Assembly: GCF_014695975.1 (NCBI RefSeq)
Contig: NZ_JACJPI010000058.1
Location: 620,001 to 684,000 of the forward strand
DNA: 64,000 bases
Direction: 5' to 3'
Source of the DNA: Leptolyngbya sp. FACHB-321
GTDB lineage: Bacteria; Cyanobacteriota; Cyanobacteriia; Leptolyngbyales; Leptolyngbyaceae
A program made the translations under genes and the position numbers. The notes beneath the pieces are model-generated. The model saw only the letters and a list, made by a program, of their open reading frames with translations, did no database searches and was not told where the DNA came from. Below are positions 52,053 through 62,280 of the stretch, one piece after another (position 1 is the first letter of the stretch; the number at the start of each line of letters is the position of its first letter).

Positions 52053-53459
52053 TCAAACACTACAAGCCGTTGCATTAGATTCTTCATTAAAAGATTCTTC
52101 ATCGAAACTAATGAGCGCTATGTATTCTGGATTGGCTAACAGAGCTTTAGTGACTAGAAAAGCTGCGATCGTCCACGTTTGGTATTTTCTAGCTTCTTTG
52201 CCAATCAGTCTGCCATTCCTATCGTCGTAATATTCAGGCCATTGATCATCCAACAAGCGTTGTTCAGCAATTGCTAGGGCTCTGTGTGCGAGTTCTACCT
52301 TTCCAGTTTTCAAAGCTGCAGCGGTTAAAAGCCAGAGCAAAACGGGCCAGTTGCCACCATTGTGGTAAGACCAGGGAATATTCTTCGGGTCAGAGCCAGT
52401 AATGGTGCGCCAGTCTTGCCCCTCAACGGCTGGGAAGCAAATTTTCATCGGCATATAGCCCACTAACTCCTGCCAGCGCTGTTCCAGCAACGCCATGATT
52501 GCCTGAGCTTGTGATGCCGTTGCTAACGAAGCGATGATTGCCATCAAATTCCCCAGTCCAAAAAAGCGAAAATCAATTTGTCCCGGTCCCAGGTTTCCAG
52601 CCAAGTAGCCGCCTTTTCCCATAAGCCACTCAATTGACCAGGGTGGGATGGTGTCTGAGTAGACATTAAAGCGATTCACTGCCAGTGCACCGAATTCATC
52701 ACCCTTATAGCGGTAAATTTCATTCAGGCGTTTGAGGTCAAGCCAGTAATATTTCCGCACGTGATAGGTCAAGTGGCTTAAACGGGTCTCGATTGCTTGA
52801 AGGTAGGTGCTGCCAAAACCACTGGGTAGCAAAAGTTCTCGTGCTGCCCGCAGAGCCGCATAAAATAGCGCTTGAATTTCCAGTGGATAACCGTAGACTC
52901 CCATGCGTCGATCGATCATAAACGAGCCATCAGGCACTAAGAGCGTGGGGAACATATCAAAGCGAGCTTCCAAACAAAGCTGCAAAATCAAATGAATTCC
53001 ATGTTGGAAATCAGGTCTGTGAGCCAGCTTCAGATCGCCCGTCGCTTTGACGTAAGCTCGTAGCAGAATCAACCACCAGAAGCAGGAATCGATCGGAGCA
53101 ACTTGTGCGATCGCCTGCTCGCCAAAGTCAGCCGTTAGATATTCTTCGCCCTCTCGCTCAACAACTTTAAAGCTGGCAGGAAATAGCCCCTGCCCTGGTT
53201 GAAAGCATTCTAGCTGCGGTTCACGGCTTTGCAGCCTCAGCACCTCCATCAAAAAATTGCGTACAATCTCTGGCTTACCCTGCATCAGAAAAAATAAACC
53301 TGAGGAAACAAAATCTCGCACAAAGCATTGATCATAATTGAGTGCCGCTGCTTCAGGATCACGAGCAGCAACAGTGCCAACGGGCTGCCCCCGATAATAG
53401 AGGATTGCGTTTTCAAGGGCTGCGTAAGCCTCTTTCACCAAGGTATTTTCTGCCAGCAT
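52053..53459 (-). CDS. GH100 alkaline/neutral invertase
   Basis: 468 residues without a signal peptide, so cytosolic. The GH100 signatures are [35 protein letters not shown], the catalytic-acid segment [20 protein letters not shown], and [16 protein letters not shown]. It hydrolyses sucrose to glucose and fructose and is the cyanobacterial ancestor of plant neutral invertases (the InvA type). No sucrose-synthesis gene is adjacent. Full length. Confidence 0.95.
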   Translation of the reverse strand: MLAENTLVKEAYAALENAILYYRGQPVGTVAARDPEAAALNYDQCFVRDFVSSGLFFLMQGKPEIVRNFLMEVLRLQSREPQLECFQPGQGLFPASFKVVEREGEEYLTADFGEQAIAQVAPIDSCFWWLILLRAYVKATGDLKLAHRPDFQHGIHLILQLCLEARFDMFPTLLVPDGSFMIDRRMGVYGYPLEIQALFYAALRAARELLLPSGFGSTYLQAIETRLSHLTYHVRKYYWLDLKRLNEIYRYKGDEFGALAVNRFNVYSDTIPPWSIEWLMGKGGYLAGNLGPGQIDFRFFGLGNLMAIIASLATASQAQAIMALLEQRWQELVGYMPMKICFPAVEGQDWRTITGSDPKNIPWSYHNGGNWPVLLWLLTAAALKTGKVELAHRALAIAEQRLLDDQWPEYYDDRNGRLIGKEARKYQTWTIAAFLVTKALLANPEYIALISFDEESFNEESNATACSV

Positions 53460-54131
53460 ACAGCTACTCTTTAACTAATCAAATAACCAGCACTCCAGCT
53501 CTCATCCTTCATCTTTTACTACTGCTCCTGGTCGTTCCAAAGCAACCACTCAGCTATCAAGATCTTTTGTAGCTTCGTATTGATAGATGTTGCGATCGCC
53601 CCTGGTACCACGTTGTTAAGCTAATGCCCAGGGTATCTAATTCTACTGCCAGATTGCAGATAAACAACTTCATACCGCCCTTGCTAACAGTACACGAGAG
53701 GCAAGTTGGGAAAGGGAAGATCCTTATACACAGAGCTGATATTGATATCTTGCCAGGGCATTTAGTTTCCAACAAGTGTCCCTTACTGACTAACCAATTT
53801 GGCAGCACCAAAAATGGCATTAAACTTGCGGCACTAAATGACATCACTTCTTCCTCACAAAAACGACAAATCGCAAAATTATGGAACTCATTCATAGTTA
53901 TTGCAGTGAGCCTCTTTTTCAGGCGGTTTGTCAACTGATGCCTCTGTTCCATGGTTCCAACGCAATGTTTGAAGACGGTGGGCACTCCAACACGTTTGTC
54001 CGCTGCAACCAAGTAGTGCAACACGGTTACTGGATTACTACCCTTTAAGTACCGCAGTAATAGTTCTTTAGAGTGATGCAGAAATGAGAAATGTCATTCA
54101 ATCTGTTTAGTAAAGCGAAATGTAAACTTAT
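53460..54131. other. 672-base region with no supported gene
   Basis: Two overlapping frames compete: 155 codons on the minus strand (53557-54024) and 104 on the plus strand (53624-53938). The minus one has cysteine pairs (ICRFCEEE, LSCTVSKGG) and the plus one an FFRRFVN end. Neither shows a recognised family, a ribosome site, or codon use like its neighbours. It may be a decayed gene. The SDR promoter must lie at the right end. Confidence 0.4.
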
Positions 54132-54926
54132 ATGACAACAGCCTTGATTACCGGAGCGTCTGCTGGCATCGGTGCCGCCTTCGCCCAACAATTAGCAGCG
54201 CGTCAAACTGATCTTGTGCTGGTTGCTCGTTCCGAGGACAAGTTGCAAGAACTTGCTAATTCACTCAGTCAGCAACATCACATCCAAGTAGATATAATCG
54301 TGCAGGATTTGACCGCACCAGACGCTACAGAAAAAATCTTTCAGACTGTGCAGCACCTTGGACGCTCAATTGATTTGTTGGTGAATAATGCTGGCATTGG
54401 AGATTACGGTGATTTTGCCGAAAGCGATCGAGACTTCCAACTTAAAACGGTTCAGGTTAATATTGCGACGCTTGTGGATCTAACCCATCGCTTCTTACCT
54501 GGGATGCGACAGCGTCGAACTGGAGGGGTAATTAATCTTTCTTCGGTAGCAGGGTTTCAATCGATGCCCTATTTCTCGCTTTACGCGGCAACAAAAGCAT
54601 TTATCCTTAGCTTTAGCGAAGCTTTGTGGGCAGAGAATCGCAGCTATGGAGTGCATGTGCTAGCCGTTTGTCCAGGACCAGTTGGCGCTAAATTCCTTAA
54701 AGAAGCAGGCTTTCCGCCGTTCTTGGTTAATGTGGCTACAAAATTTGATACCTCGATCGAAACTGTTGCACAAGATGCCCTCAAAGCATTTGAAAAACGA
54801 GAGTCGATCGTGATTCCTGGCAATCTGATTAATCCCGTTCTTGCTACGCTGCCTCGGTTCTTTCCACGGGAGGGGGTTTCTAGCTTCTGGAAGCTAGTCC
54901 TGGGACATGAGGTTGGCAAACAATAA
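54132..54926 (+). CDS. Short-chain dehydrogenase/reductase
   Basis: 264 residues. The NAD(P)-binding TGxxxGIG is ITGASAGIGAAFAQQLA, followed by NNAGIGDYG, INLSSVAGFQSMPYFSLY and the catalytic pair Y-x3-K in YAATKAF, with S before it. This is a classical SDR of the type resembling fatty-acyl or steroid ketoreductases (the DltE/YqjQ-like group), cofactor probably NADP. Substrate unknown. Single gene. Confidence 0.94.
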   Translation: MTTALITGASAGIGAAFAQQLAARQTDLVLVARSEDKLQELANSLSQQHHIQVDIIVQDLTAPDATEKIFQTVQHLGRSIDLLVNNAGIGDYGDFAESDRDFQLKTVQVNIATLVDLTHRFLPGMRQRRTGGVINLSSVAGFQSMPYFSLYAATKAFILSFSEALWAENRSYGVHVLAVCPGPVGAKFLKEAGFPPFLVNVATKFDTSIETVAQDALKAFEKRESIVIPGNLINPVLATLPRFFPREGVSSFWKLVLGHEVGKQ

Positions 54927-55366
54927 TGCTCCCACTTTCGATCGTTCCATCAACTCAATTTCGCTAGAGCGATGGCATAACTTCCTAAGAGGCTATGAGC
55001 GCAACTTTTGATCATATTGGGTCACGGTTTGTACATCGTTCGCTATCGCACCAGTAGTGAAGCCTTTGTCCCATTACCTAGCGGAACCAAACCATAATGA
55101 GTTTCAGAGTGCAGCCTATAGCAAAAGGATGAAGGATAAGGGATGAATTGAAGCCCTTGCTTAAAGGATGTTTCAAGGTTGATGTCTGTCCTAACGTTCT
55201 CTTCGACTGCTATAGGTGATGGAATGTTCAACGGATAATTTGAAGGGTAGATGCTAGTCTCATTTTGGTGGGTAGCTACGGTGCAATTGCGCTGGATGCG
55301 GGTCATGGATTTCAACCGACGTGATTGCCTTTGGCAGCACAGAAGGTCAATCTAACGACCAATGCC
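54927..55366. other. 440-base intergenic region containing a dispersed repeat
   Basis: Holds repeat copy B (55117-55215). A 90-codon minus-strand frame across it is explained by the repeat and has no family. No other feature seen. Confidence 0.45.
55117..55215 (-). repeat. 98-bp dispersed repeat, copy B
   Basis: The reverse complement begins CTATAGCAGTCGAAGAGAAC and ends CCTTCATCCTTTTGCTATAG. The ends are 8-base inverted repeats (CTATAGCA / TGCTATAG). It matches copy A at 17735-17832 across its length. Between the arms is the C/T-rich CATCCCTTATCCTTCATCC run, also seen as part of other tracts (34990, 23860). Confidence 0.75.
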
Positions 55367-55642
55367 CTACTGCTGCTCTGCAACAATGTTAAAAGGTACT
55401 GAACTTTTGCTTAACTCCAGTTTTTGTTGCCGGGTGAGTTGCTTAATCTGATACTCCCTTTTGAGTGCGGCTGATTTTGTGGGAAAGTTCCAGGAGGCAA
55501 GCAGGACAACAGGTAAACGGCTGCGCGTGTAGCGAGCGCCCTTGCCAGTGTTATGCACTGCTACTCGTTGTTGCACGTCTTTGGCATACCCTGTGTAGAG
55601 CGTGCCATCAGCACATTGCACAAGATAAACAAAATGGCTCAT
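55367..55642 (-). CDS. GIY-YIG family nuclease-like protein (UPF0213)
   Basis: 91 residues from the ATG at 55642 (MSHFVYLVQCADGTLYTGYA); the frame extends to 55699. The GIY-YIG pattern is VYLVQC-x4-LYTGYA, then a conserved arginine (RVAVHNTGKGARYTRSR) and PVVLLASWNF, KREYQIKQL. This compact YhbQ-type family is common, usually without a known substrate. Full length. Confidence 0.92.
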   Translation of the reverse strand: MSHFVYLVQCADGTLYTGYAKDVQQRVAVHNTGKGARYTRSRLPVVLLASWNFPTKSAALKREYQIKQLTRQQKLELSKSSVPFNIVAEQQ

Positions 55643-55840
55643 AAGGTGTGCTAGCAATGCCTGTACGTTAAAGCTCACTTCAGAGCACGTTAGCTTCAAA
55701 TGATTCTGCTCCTACAGGCACTACACGTCAACAGCACGATCGGTTGTAGTGTCTCAGCTGCTCGTTTATGCTGCTTGAGTTACTTAAGCTAAAGCGTAGT
55801 TGGTCGCTTAAACTACTATAGAACGTGATGTCTGCGATCG

Positions 55841-56431
55841 ATGCCATTTTCCCTGTCTGCTAGTGATGTTGCTACCCAAGCCAAAATTATCGGTGGCTTG
55901 CTCACGCTTATGTGGGCGTTAGAGTTTGTTGACCAGGTGTTGTTGCGGCGACGTTTGGATCGTTTCGGCATTGCGCCCCGGACTCAGATTGGACTGTGGG
56001 GCATTTTGTTTGCGCCACTGCTGCATGGTACCTGGCAGCATTTGATGGCAAATACATTACCTTTCGCTGTACTTGGTTGGCTGACCTTACTGCGTGGAGT
56101 CACCGAATTCACGATCGCGACGGCTGTGATCTGGTTAGTCAGTGGTGTAGGTGTTTGGCTCTTTGCAACACCCCGCACCATGCACATTGGCGCTAGCAGC
56201 ATCATCTTTGGCTATTTCGGCTTTTTGCTCTCCCGGAGCTACTTTGAGCAAGAGCTTTTCTCTGCCGTTATTTCAGTCGTGGTTGCTTTGCTCTACGGTC
56301 CACTTATCTGGGGCATCCTGCCGTCACGAAGACGCGGCATTTCCTGGCAAGGGCATCTGTTTGGCTTTGTCGGTGGTATCCTCACAGCACGTTATTTGCC
56401 GGAGTTGCGGCAATGGTTTGCCATGTTCTAA
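55841..56431 (+). CDS. Rhomboid intramembrane serine protease
   Basis: 196 residues, six membrane helices. The rhomboid features are all present: HGTWQHLMANTLPF in the second helix, the catalytic serine in HIGASSIIFGYFGF (S119), and the catalytic histidine in WQGHLFGFVGG (H172). It cleaves membrane-embedded substrates. Short cytoplasmic N-terminus. Substrate unknown. Confidence 0.94.
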   Translation: MPFSLSASDVATQAKIIGGLLTLMWALEFVDQVLLRRRLDRFGIAPRTQIGLWGILFAPLLHGTWQHLMANTLPFAVLGWLTLLRGVTEFTIATAVIWLVSGVGVWLFATPRTMHIGASSIIFGYFGFLLSRSYFEQELFSAVISVVVALLYGPLIWGILPSRRRGISWQGHLFGFVGGILTARYLPELRQWFAMF

Positions 56432-57133
56432 CGTCAGCCATTGATCGCAGACAGCGCTGATGCAGTGATGGTGGCTGTGGGCAGGATGATCACTTCGAGC
56501 CCTGTGATGAAAAAGCGATCGCAAAACGATCATTACCAATCAAGACAACTCGAAGCACTGCTGTATGGGAATTTTAGCTGCGATCGTCGTTGATGTGAGA
56601 TGACAACGAGCAGCGTTGGCAATGTTCGCTAACGTTGTCGCTTGATCAGTAAGCGATTTGTCACAGCCTATGACATAGAAAGCCAGGCGCGATAGTCTAA
56701 CGCTTCTTCTTTAGAGTCAAAGACAGGTACTCTCAGAAACGGTAGGTGCGCAATCGTACAGGAACGAACCAGATAAAGCGATGCGCCCCATTGCAAATAC
56801 CAATAGCGTTTTTGCATAAAATCAACCGGATTGCCGAGGATGAAACGAAAGCCTGTCTTTAGCTTCAAACAAGACTACGTTATTTCAGTAAGCGGCTTGT
56901 TAAACCACTCATATGGGTGAAAACTGTCGTCTAGAGATGGAGAACTCCAAGTAAAACCTTTGCTTGAACGTTTTACTCGGAGCCACTACCGACTCAGATT
57001 ACGAGCTTCACTTTGGTCTGTTTAGTAGCCTCAGCATCGGTGAACTAGCATTTAAATTCGCTCCCTGGCTAATAAACGCAGCCCATTAAGTTACTGTGCA
57101 TTCAGGTTGCAGCTTTTGGAGTTTGGTACCACT
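56432..57133. other. 702-base region with one possible small gene
   Basis: Apart from the possible minus-strand gene 56668-56868, nothing coding or structured is recognised. The right part (56880-57133) lies beyond the 3' end of the WD40 ATPase gene. Confidence 0.35.
56668..56868 (-). CDS. Small hypothetical protein
   Basis: 66 residues (MKLKTGFRFILGNPVDFMQK ... YWYLQWGASLYLVRSCTIAH ... SKEEALDYRAWLSMS). Tryptophan/tyrosine-rich core with a charged end. It reads like a real small protein and I think similar ones exist in cyanobacteria, but I cannot name a family. Confidence 0.5.
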   Translation of the reverse strand: MKLKTGFRFILGNPVDFMQKRYWYLQWGASLYLVRSCTIAHLPFLRVPVFDSKEEALDYRAWLSMS

Positions 57134-60100
57134 CTACTTGTCAAAGCCACACAAGCGTCGATCGTCTGCATCAATATCCAGCACGATCGCCAGCCGCAAC
57201 CAGTCACAACCCCGTTTTAGCAGCCCATCCACATCGCTGACTTGCCAAACTCTAGGAATATTGTCGGCTTGCGAAACGACGACAATCTGTTTGCCATCTG
57301 CACTCAACGCCATTTTGTAGCCTTCGTACTCAGCAAGCTGATTGCCCTTGTTATCCCACACTCGGACTTTATTGTCTTGTCCTAGAGTTGCAATGCGATC
57401 GCCGCGATCGCTCATTTGAACTGGCTGATCCTTATCATTAAATGGAGAAGCAATTGTCCGAGACTCTAATTCAGCAATTTTTCCACGCTGCAAGTTCCAT
57501 AGGAAAACGCGATCGCCGACCGAAGCAAACAAATCCGCTTTTGTATTGAATATAGTGGAAAAGGAACTCTCGCTGTAGGGTCTTCCTTCCTCTGATTTGA
57601 GGGTTGTTTGAATGGGAGCTAATGGTTTTCCTTGAAGGTTCCACTGTTGTACGACGGTACTGCTTGGTAACTGTTGTACGACGGTACCGCTTCGTAAGGC
57701 AATTAAGCGTTGTTCATCACTGCTAAAGAAGATCTTTCCAGACTTTAAATCCTCGATTTTAGCAAGTTGCTGACCTTGTAATGACCACACAGTACTCCCA
57801 CTATCACTTGTTATCAAAACATAGTTACCACTGGGACTCAGACGGACTTGACTGTCATCTATATAGGGTTGACGAGAAATGTCAATATTGCTTTTGATGG
57901 TGGTAACTACCTTGCCTTGCAAATCCCAAACTCGAACAGTTTTCTTGCCTAACCATGAAGCATAGTATTGCTTTGGCGGTGTCAAATCTTGATTCCACCA
58001 CGATCCTTCAAGAAAGGCAACTTGTTGACCCTGTAAGTTCCAGACTCGCACTCCATACTTCTCCTGACCCGGGTTTACTGGATTCTTAGGCATTTTAAAG
58101 GTGAGAATACGATCGCCATCGGCAGTAAACTGCATGGCATATCCTGTTTTAAATCTCGGCAACTCACCAACTTTGATGCTTGCCAGTGCCTTGCCCTGAT
58201 TGTCCCAAACTCGAATCATCCCCTCAGCTTCAATGTAGGTCATACTGCGATCGCCCTTAGGACTCGCTTGCAAAACCTGAATTTCACCTCGATTCACTCC
58301 TAGTGTTGCACGATGAGGATTTTGCAAATACGTCATCTGAGACGTTGTTAAAATACGGGAGCCATCTGAACTGAACTGGAGTTCGCCACCAGAACCATCA
58401 AACGAATCTAAGCGATTGCCTTGGAGATCCCATACATATCCAGTTCCCCGACCAGATTCCCTTGCTGTAGTCGCACCAACAGTGGCAATTCGTTGATTAT
58501 CTGGGCTGAATTGTATGGCTGTAACTTCTCCTAAATAACCTTTGAAGGTTCGGATTAGCCGCCCTTGACGATTCCATAGTTGAATGGTGCCATCGCCTCC
58601 ACCCGTTGCAAGCAGTTTTCCGTTAGGGCTAAACCGCATTGCACCCGAGAAGCTCTGTTTGGTTTTGAATGTTGACAGTCGTTGCCCCTGTACATTCCAC
58701 AAGCTAATAGTGTTCTGACCTTCAAACTCTTTTTCACTGCTGGTAATTAACTTACCATCCGGACTAAATGTAGCATTCACGATTGAAGTATTAGGTTGCC
58801 TTGGAAAGGCAACTTGCTGCCGACCTTGTAGATCCCAGAGTCGCATCAACGGCTTACTTGGAGTCCTAATGTCTGTTCTAATGTCGTCTTCTAAGGTAAG
58901 AATACGATCGCTCTGAGGACTAAACTGTGCAGCTTTGACACCGAGCGAAAGTTGCTTGAATACGGCTAGCTGACGACCCTGAAGATTGTATAACCGTGCT
59001 GTTGCTGTGCCCCCAGCCATTGATGTATCTGCTTCGTTGCTCGAACTACTTCTATCAGCACACCTCTCGTGTAACTCAGTCTCCATAATAAATTGACTAT
59101 TTGGACTAAATTCGACGCTGTAGGGCACCCTTGGTCCTTTCAAAGTTGCCAGTTGCTGACCCTGAAGATTCCAGAGATAGATGTTACAACTGTTACTAAC
59201 TGTTGTTGCAACGAATTGCCCATTGGGGCTGAGCGTTGCTGATGTAACGGTGCCTGGATGTTTGAGAGCGGCGATTTGGTTCCCCTGCAAATCCCATACA
59301 GTAGCTATACTCCGGTCAGAGATATCAGAGGTAGTGAAGCGAATGCCTTGAGCCGTTAATTGGAATCTGTCACCTCCTGAAGTCGGTGCGTCTTTCTCCT
59401 GAACGTTATCAAGAATAGTTTGCAGGGCAACGATCGGGCTAGACGTGGGATACTTTTTGTCTGGTTCGCTGATTTGTTTTAATTGCCCCGTTGCTCTCAA
59501 GGCATTCCGTAGTGCTTCGTTCTGGTCAAGTTCAAACTGCTTTAAGACATTGCTGCTCGTGCTTTCTAGCTGAGTGATTGTTTTCGCCGTATTAATCGAT
59601 TTGTTTGACCATAGCCCGATCGCCCCAGCGGAGAGTACTGCAATGCCTAAAAGCCCTGCACCACCACGGATCATCCATTTGGCTTTGTGATTGGCTTGAG
59701 TAAGAATTTGATTCGCTTGTTTGGCATCCTGATTTTCAGCCGTTTGGCTTGCTCTAAGAAACTCAGAATCCTGATAGCTCAAATTGCGCCCAACTGACCA
59801 CTGCAACGCCTCTTCTAGAGCTTGTCCCCGTAACAAACGAGAGCTATCCGCTTTATTTGAAGTAATCCAGGCGTTCAGTGCTTCGGCATAAGGTCTTAAG
59901 TTGTTTAACATGGTTTCCACCCAGGTTTGATTGAATACAGCAGCGTAGATTGGGTTGTAAACTTTTAACGTTGCGTCTTGTTTGACGACTAATCCTGACA
60001 AACGTAATTCCTGTTGTTCTTTGCTGTCATCGATGGGAATCTCACCATGCAGCAAAATTTGTTGATACAAGCCCAGTAGACCACTGGCAAGTTTTTGGTC

Positions 60101-60982
60101 TCGTAAAAGTCGATCGCGGATGGTGCGTAAGTGTTCTGGCTCATCCTGTGATGTCCAGTTTTTGATAAAGTCATTCACACACTGCTGGGCAGATGAACTG
60201 GTTGACTCCGCGAGCGATCGACAGATTTTCTGAGTCAGGAAGGGCTGTCCTCCCGTCCAGTCCAAAATCTCTTGAAGCGCTACTTGTGGCTCGGTGACGC
60301 GTTCCGCCAAGCCTGCGGCTAACCCCTGCGCTTCTTCAAACCGAAAACCATTAAGGGTGATTGCTTGCCCAATGTTGAAGGGAGTCCGGGTTTTGTCTGT
60401 CATCAGGTCAGACGGGGATGCAACTCCAAACAAACAAAAGGTCAAATGCTGATACGCCGGATTGTCAACCCGGTAGTTATAACAAGCTCGGATGAGGGCA
60501 AAGAAATCGTTAACTGAAAAATTCAACCCTAAAATACTATCAATTTCATCAATAAAGATGACAATTGAACCTGACAGCTGTACTAACAGCACTTCTTCAA
60601 TAAAACGAATCAATAACTGGATTGAACTACGATCGCCCTCTTCCCCAAACCAGGCTTTTAAGTTGACTTTTCCAATTAAGTTCGCGCCCCGCCAAAGCTC
60701 TGAAATTACTTGCTCATACCATTGCTGCGGTGTGATGTGTTCGCTACCAATGCGGGTCATATCGATCGCAATGCAAGTAATTCCCTCGGCTTTCAGGCGA
60801 TGCATTGTTTGCACCCGCAAGCTCGATTTGCCCATTTGCCGACTGTTCAGCACATAGCAAAATTGTCTGGCTTTCAACGCTTCATAAAGATCCTGGTCTG
60901 CCTGACGAGTGACATAACTGGGCGCACCAACCCGTAAACTACCGCCAACCTGATATTCATACTCTGCTAGATGTACGTTCAT
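57134..60982 (-). CDS. STAND-like (AAA_35) ATPase with TM segment and WD40 repeats
   Basis: 1282 residues. A short N-terminus, then an AAA_35/STAND-like ATPase: Walker A SRQMGKSSLRV (47-57), Walker B IVIFIDEIDSIL (140-151), followed by helical and winged-helix parts to about 350. A membrane helix lies at about 437-458 (WMIRGGAGLLGIAVLSAGAI). About fourteen WD40 repeats occupy 540-1270, each with the phrase WDLQGxQxAxxK at the end of a blade, enough for two seven-bladed propellers. The protein is anchored with the propellers beyond the helix. It begins in ATGA overlap with its upstream partner. In conflict-system terms it resembles an NTP-dependent sensor/scaffold with ligand-binding repeats; no effector domain is seen. 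Confidence 0.93.
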   Translation of the reverse strand: MNVHLAEYEYQVGGSLRVGAPSYVTRQADQDLYEALKARQFCYVLNSRQMGKSSLRVQTMHRLKAEGITCIAIDMTRIGSEHITPQQWYEQVISELWRGANLIGKVNLKAWFGEEGDRSSIQLLIRFIEEVLLVQLSGSIVIFIDEIDSILGLNFSVNDFFALIRACYNYRVDNPAYQHLTFCLFGVASPSDLMTDKTRTPFNIGQAITLNGFRFEEAQGLAAGLAERVTEPQVALQEILDWTGGQPFLTQKICRSLAESTSSSAQQCVNDFIKNWTSQDEPEHLRTIRDRLLRDQKLASGLLGLYQQILLHGEIPIDDSKEQQELRLSGLVVKQDATLKVYNPIYAAVFNQTWVETMLNNLRPYAEALNAWITSNKADSSRLLRGQALEEALQWSVGRNLSYQDSEFLRASQTAENQDAKQANQILTQANHKAKWMIRGGAGLLGIAVLSAGAIGLWSNKSINTAKTITQLESTSSNVLKQFELDQNEALRNALRATGQLKQISEPDKKYPTSSPIVALQTILDNVQEKDAPTSGGDRFQLTAQGIRFTTSDISDRSIATVWDLQGNQIAALKHPGTVTSATLSPNGQFVATTVSNSCNIYLWNLQGQQLATLKGPRVPYSVEFSPNSQFIMETELHERCADRSSSSNEADTSMAGGTATARLYNLQGRQLAVFKQLSLGVKAAQFSPQSDRILTLEDDIRTDIRTPSKPLMRLWDLQGRQQVAFPRQPNTSIVNATFSPDGKLITSSEKEFEGQNTISLWNVQGQRLSTFKTKQSFSGAMRFSPNGKLLATGGGDGTIQLWNRQGRLIRTFKGYLGEVTAIQFSPDNQRIATVGATTARESGRGTGYVWDLQGNRLDSFDGSGGELQFSSDGSRILTTSQMTYLQNPHRATLGVNRGEIQVLQASPKGDRSMTYIEAEGMIRVWDNQGKALASIKVGELPRFKTGYAMQFTADGDRILTFKMPKNPVNPGQEKYGVRVWNLQGQQVAFLEGSWWNQDLTPPKQYYASWLGKKTVRVWDLQGKVVTTIKSNIDISRQPYIDDSQVRLSPSGNYVLITSDSGSTVWSLQGQQLAKIEDLKSGKIFFSSDEQRLIALRSGTVVQQLPSSTVVQQWNLQGKPLAPIQTTLKSEEGRPYSESSFSTIFNTKADLFASVGDRVFLWNLQRGKIAELESRTIASPFNDKDQPVQMSDRGDRIATLGQDNKVRVWDNKGNQLAEYEGYKMALSADGKQIVVVSQADNIPRVWQVSDVDGLLKRGCDWLRLAIVLDIDADDRRLCGFDK

Positions 60983-62280
60983 GAGCTGCGTCCACCAAAA
61001 TATTGTCGATATAATTCACAACTAACCCTGGCTTGATTAGCTTGTAACTGCACCAATCCCATACTTTCGAGTTTGTAAGCCTGTAACGGATCCAAAGCGG
61101 CAGATCCAGCTTGAATTACAGTTTGCAATGCGTTCATTAATTCTGGATAGGTTTGTAGAACTTGCCAGTGCCGCCGGAGATCACTGCTGTAAATGCCAGC
61201 CTGAGTTGGGGCAGTTTGCAGCAGTTCATCCAGAGTCAGTTCGCCAGTCTGCAAATGATAGAGAGCCAGTTGCAACAGATAAGGATGCCCACCAACTAAA
61301 GCAGTTAACTTGGTCGTTTTAGCCGTTGACCAGGACAGCCCATAGGCTTGTACTAATTGCTGCACTTGTTCAAGGGTGAATTCTGGCAAACGAATGGGCA
61401 ACCCAACATTAAACGGCGATTGATGGAGATTCAGCGGAATGTAGACTTCTGTCGCATGGACGACAACCAAACGTAGACGCTGCCAGATCTCCAGGTTGCT
61501 CGCCTCTTCGTGCCAGCTTCGTAAGAGGGCAAAAAAGCCGTGGGCGATCGCCGGAAATTCAAACAGCCAATCCACTTCATCCAACCCCAAGAGCAAGCCT
61601 TGCTCTAGTTGCTCCAATAAATATCCCTGCACATAGGTTGTACAGCTAACTAAGCTACCGAAACGATCGCGATCCCAGTACTCTTCGAGCTGAGGAGAGA
61701 TCCCTAATTTAAGGCTGAGATTCAGGCAAAACCATCGCAAAAAGCTGTCCAGATCTTGCAGGCAAGTTGGCTCTGCTTGCCGTAGGTCTAACCGCAACGA
61801 TCGATAACCCAGTTGAGTTCCTGTTGCCATAACCTGGTGCAGTAGAGACGTTTTGCCCATCCGTCGAGGGGCGCGAATGCGAAGAAGTGCACCCGGTTTT
61901 CTAATCTCTTTAGCACAGCGTTCTTCAATCGGCGATCGAGCAATGTAAAAGGAAGAATCGATCGCCATTGGGCTACCCGGAAATTCTAGATCAAGCAGTG
62001 GTTGTGATTGCCTACTTACAATTAGAGGCTTCATCATTTCAGGACGAAAGTGCAAAAATAAGTTTCGCAACTCATCGCGGTAGGAATAGTGTTCTCCCGC
62101 AGTGTTACTGAAACCAAACTCCTTGCAAATATTCGCTAAATGTCGCCGTACCGTTGAGGGTTCAACATAAAGTACCGCCGCGATCGCTTCATCACTCTCT
62201 TCTGCTAAAAAGTGCTGAATCACTTTGCGCTGGCGAGCCGTTAAGGATTCAAAAATAGCTGTGAACTCAGTTTCTTTCAT
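60979..62280 (-). CDS. HTH-AAA_35 ATPase (vWA-MoxR-associated type)
   Basis: 433 residues from the ATG at 62280 (MKETEFTAIFESLTARQRKV); the frame is open from TTG at 62418. The N-terminal 12-78 form a LuxR-like helix-turn-helix (LTARQRKVIQHFLAEESDEA, YVEPSTVRRHLANICKEFG) of the kind placed at the N-terminus of vWA-MoxR-associated (vMAP) proteins. The rest is an AAA_35 ATPase: Walker A RRMGKTSLLHQ (139-149), Walker B LLLGLDEVDWLF (229-240), LVGGHPYLLQLALYHL. It overlaps the WD40 ATPase by four bases. Role inferred: regulation or assembly of a STAND signalling pair, not shown. Confidence 0.9.
   Translation of the reverse strand: MKETEFTAIFESLTARQRKVIQHFLAEESDEAIAAVLYVEPSTVRRHLANICKEFGFSNTAGEHYSYRDELRNLFLHFRPEMMKPLIVSRQSQPLLDLEFPGSPMAIDSSFYIARSPIEERCAKEIRKPGALLRIRAPRRMGKTSLLHQVMATGTQLGYRSLRLDLRQAEPTCLQDLDSFLRWFCLNLSLKLGISPQLEEYWDRDRFGSLVSCTTYVQGYLLEQLEQGLLLGLDEVDWLFEFPAIAHGFFALLRSWHEEASNLEIWQRLRLVVVHATEVYIPLNLHQSPFNVGLPIRLPEFTLEQVQQLVQAYGLSWSTAKTTKLTALVGGHPYLLQLALYHLQTGELTLDELLQTAPTQAGIYSSDLRRHWQVLQTYPELMNALQTVIQAGSAALDPLQAYKLESMGLVQLQANQARVSCELYRQYFGGRSS

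Noticed and set aside
55043-55315. 90-codon minus-strand frame
   Set aside because: Mostly the 98-bp repeat copy B; no family or ribosome site.
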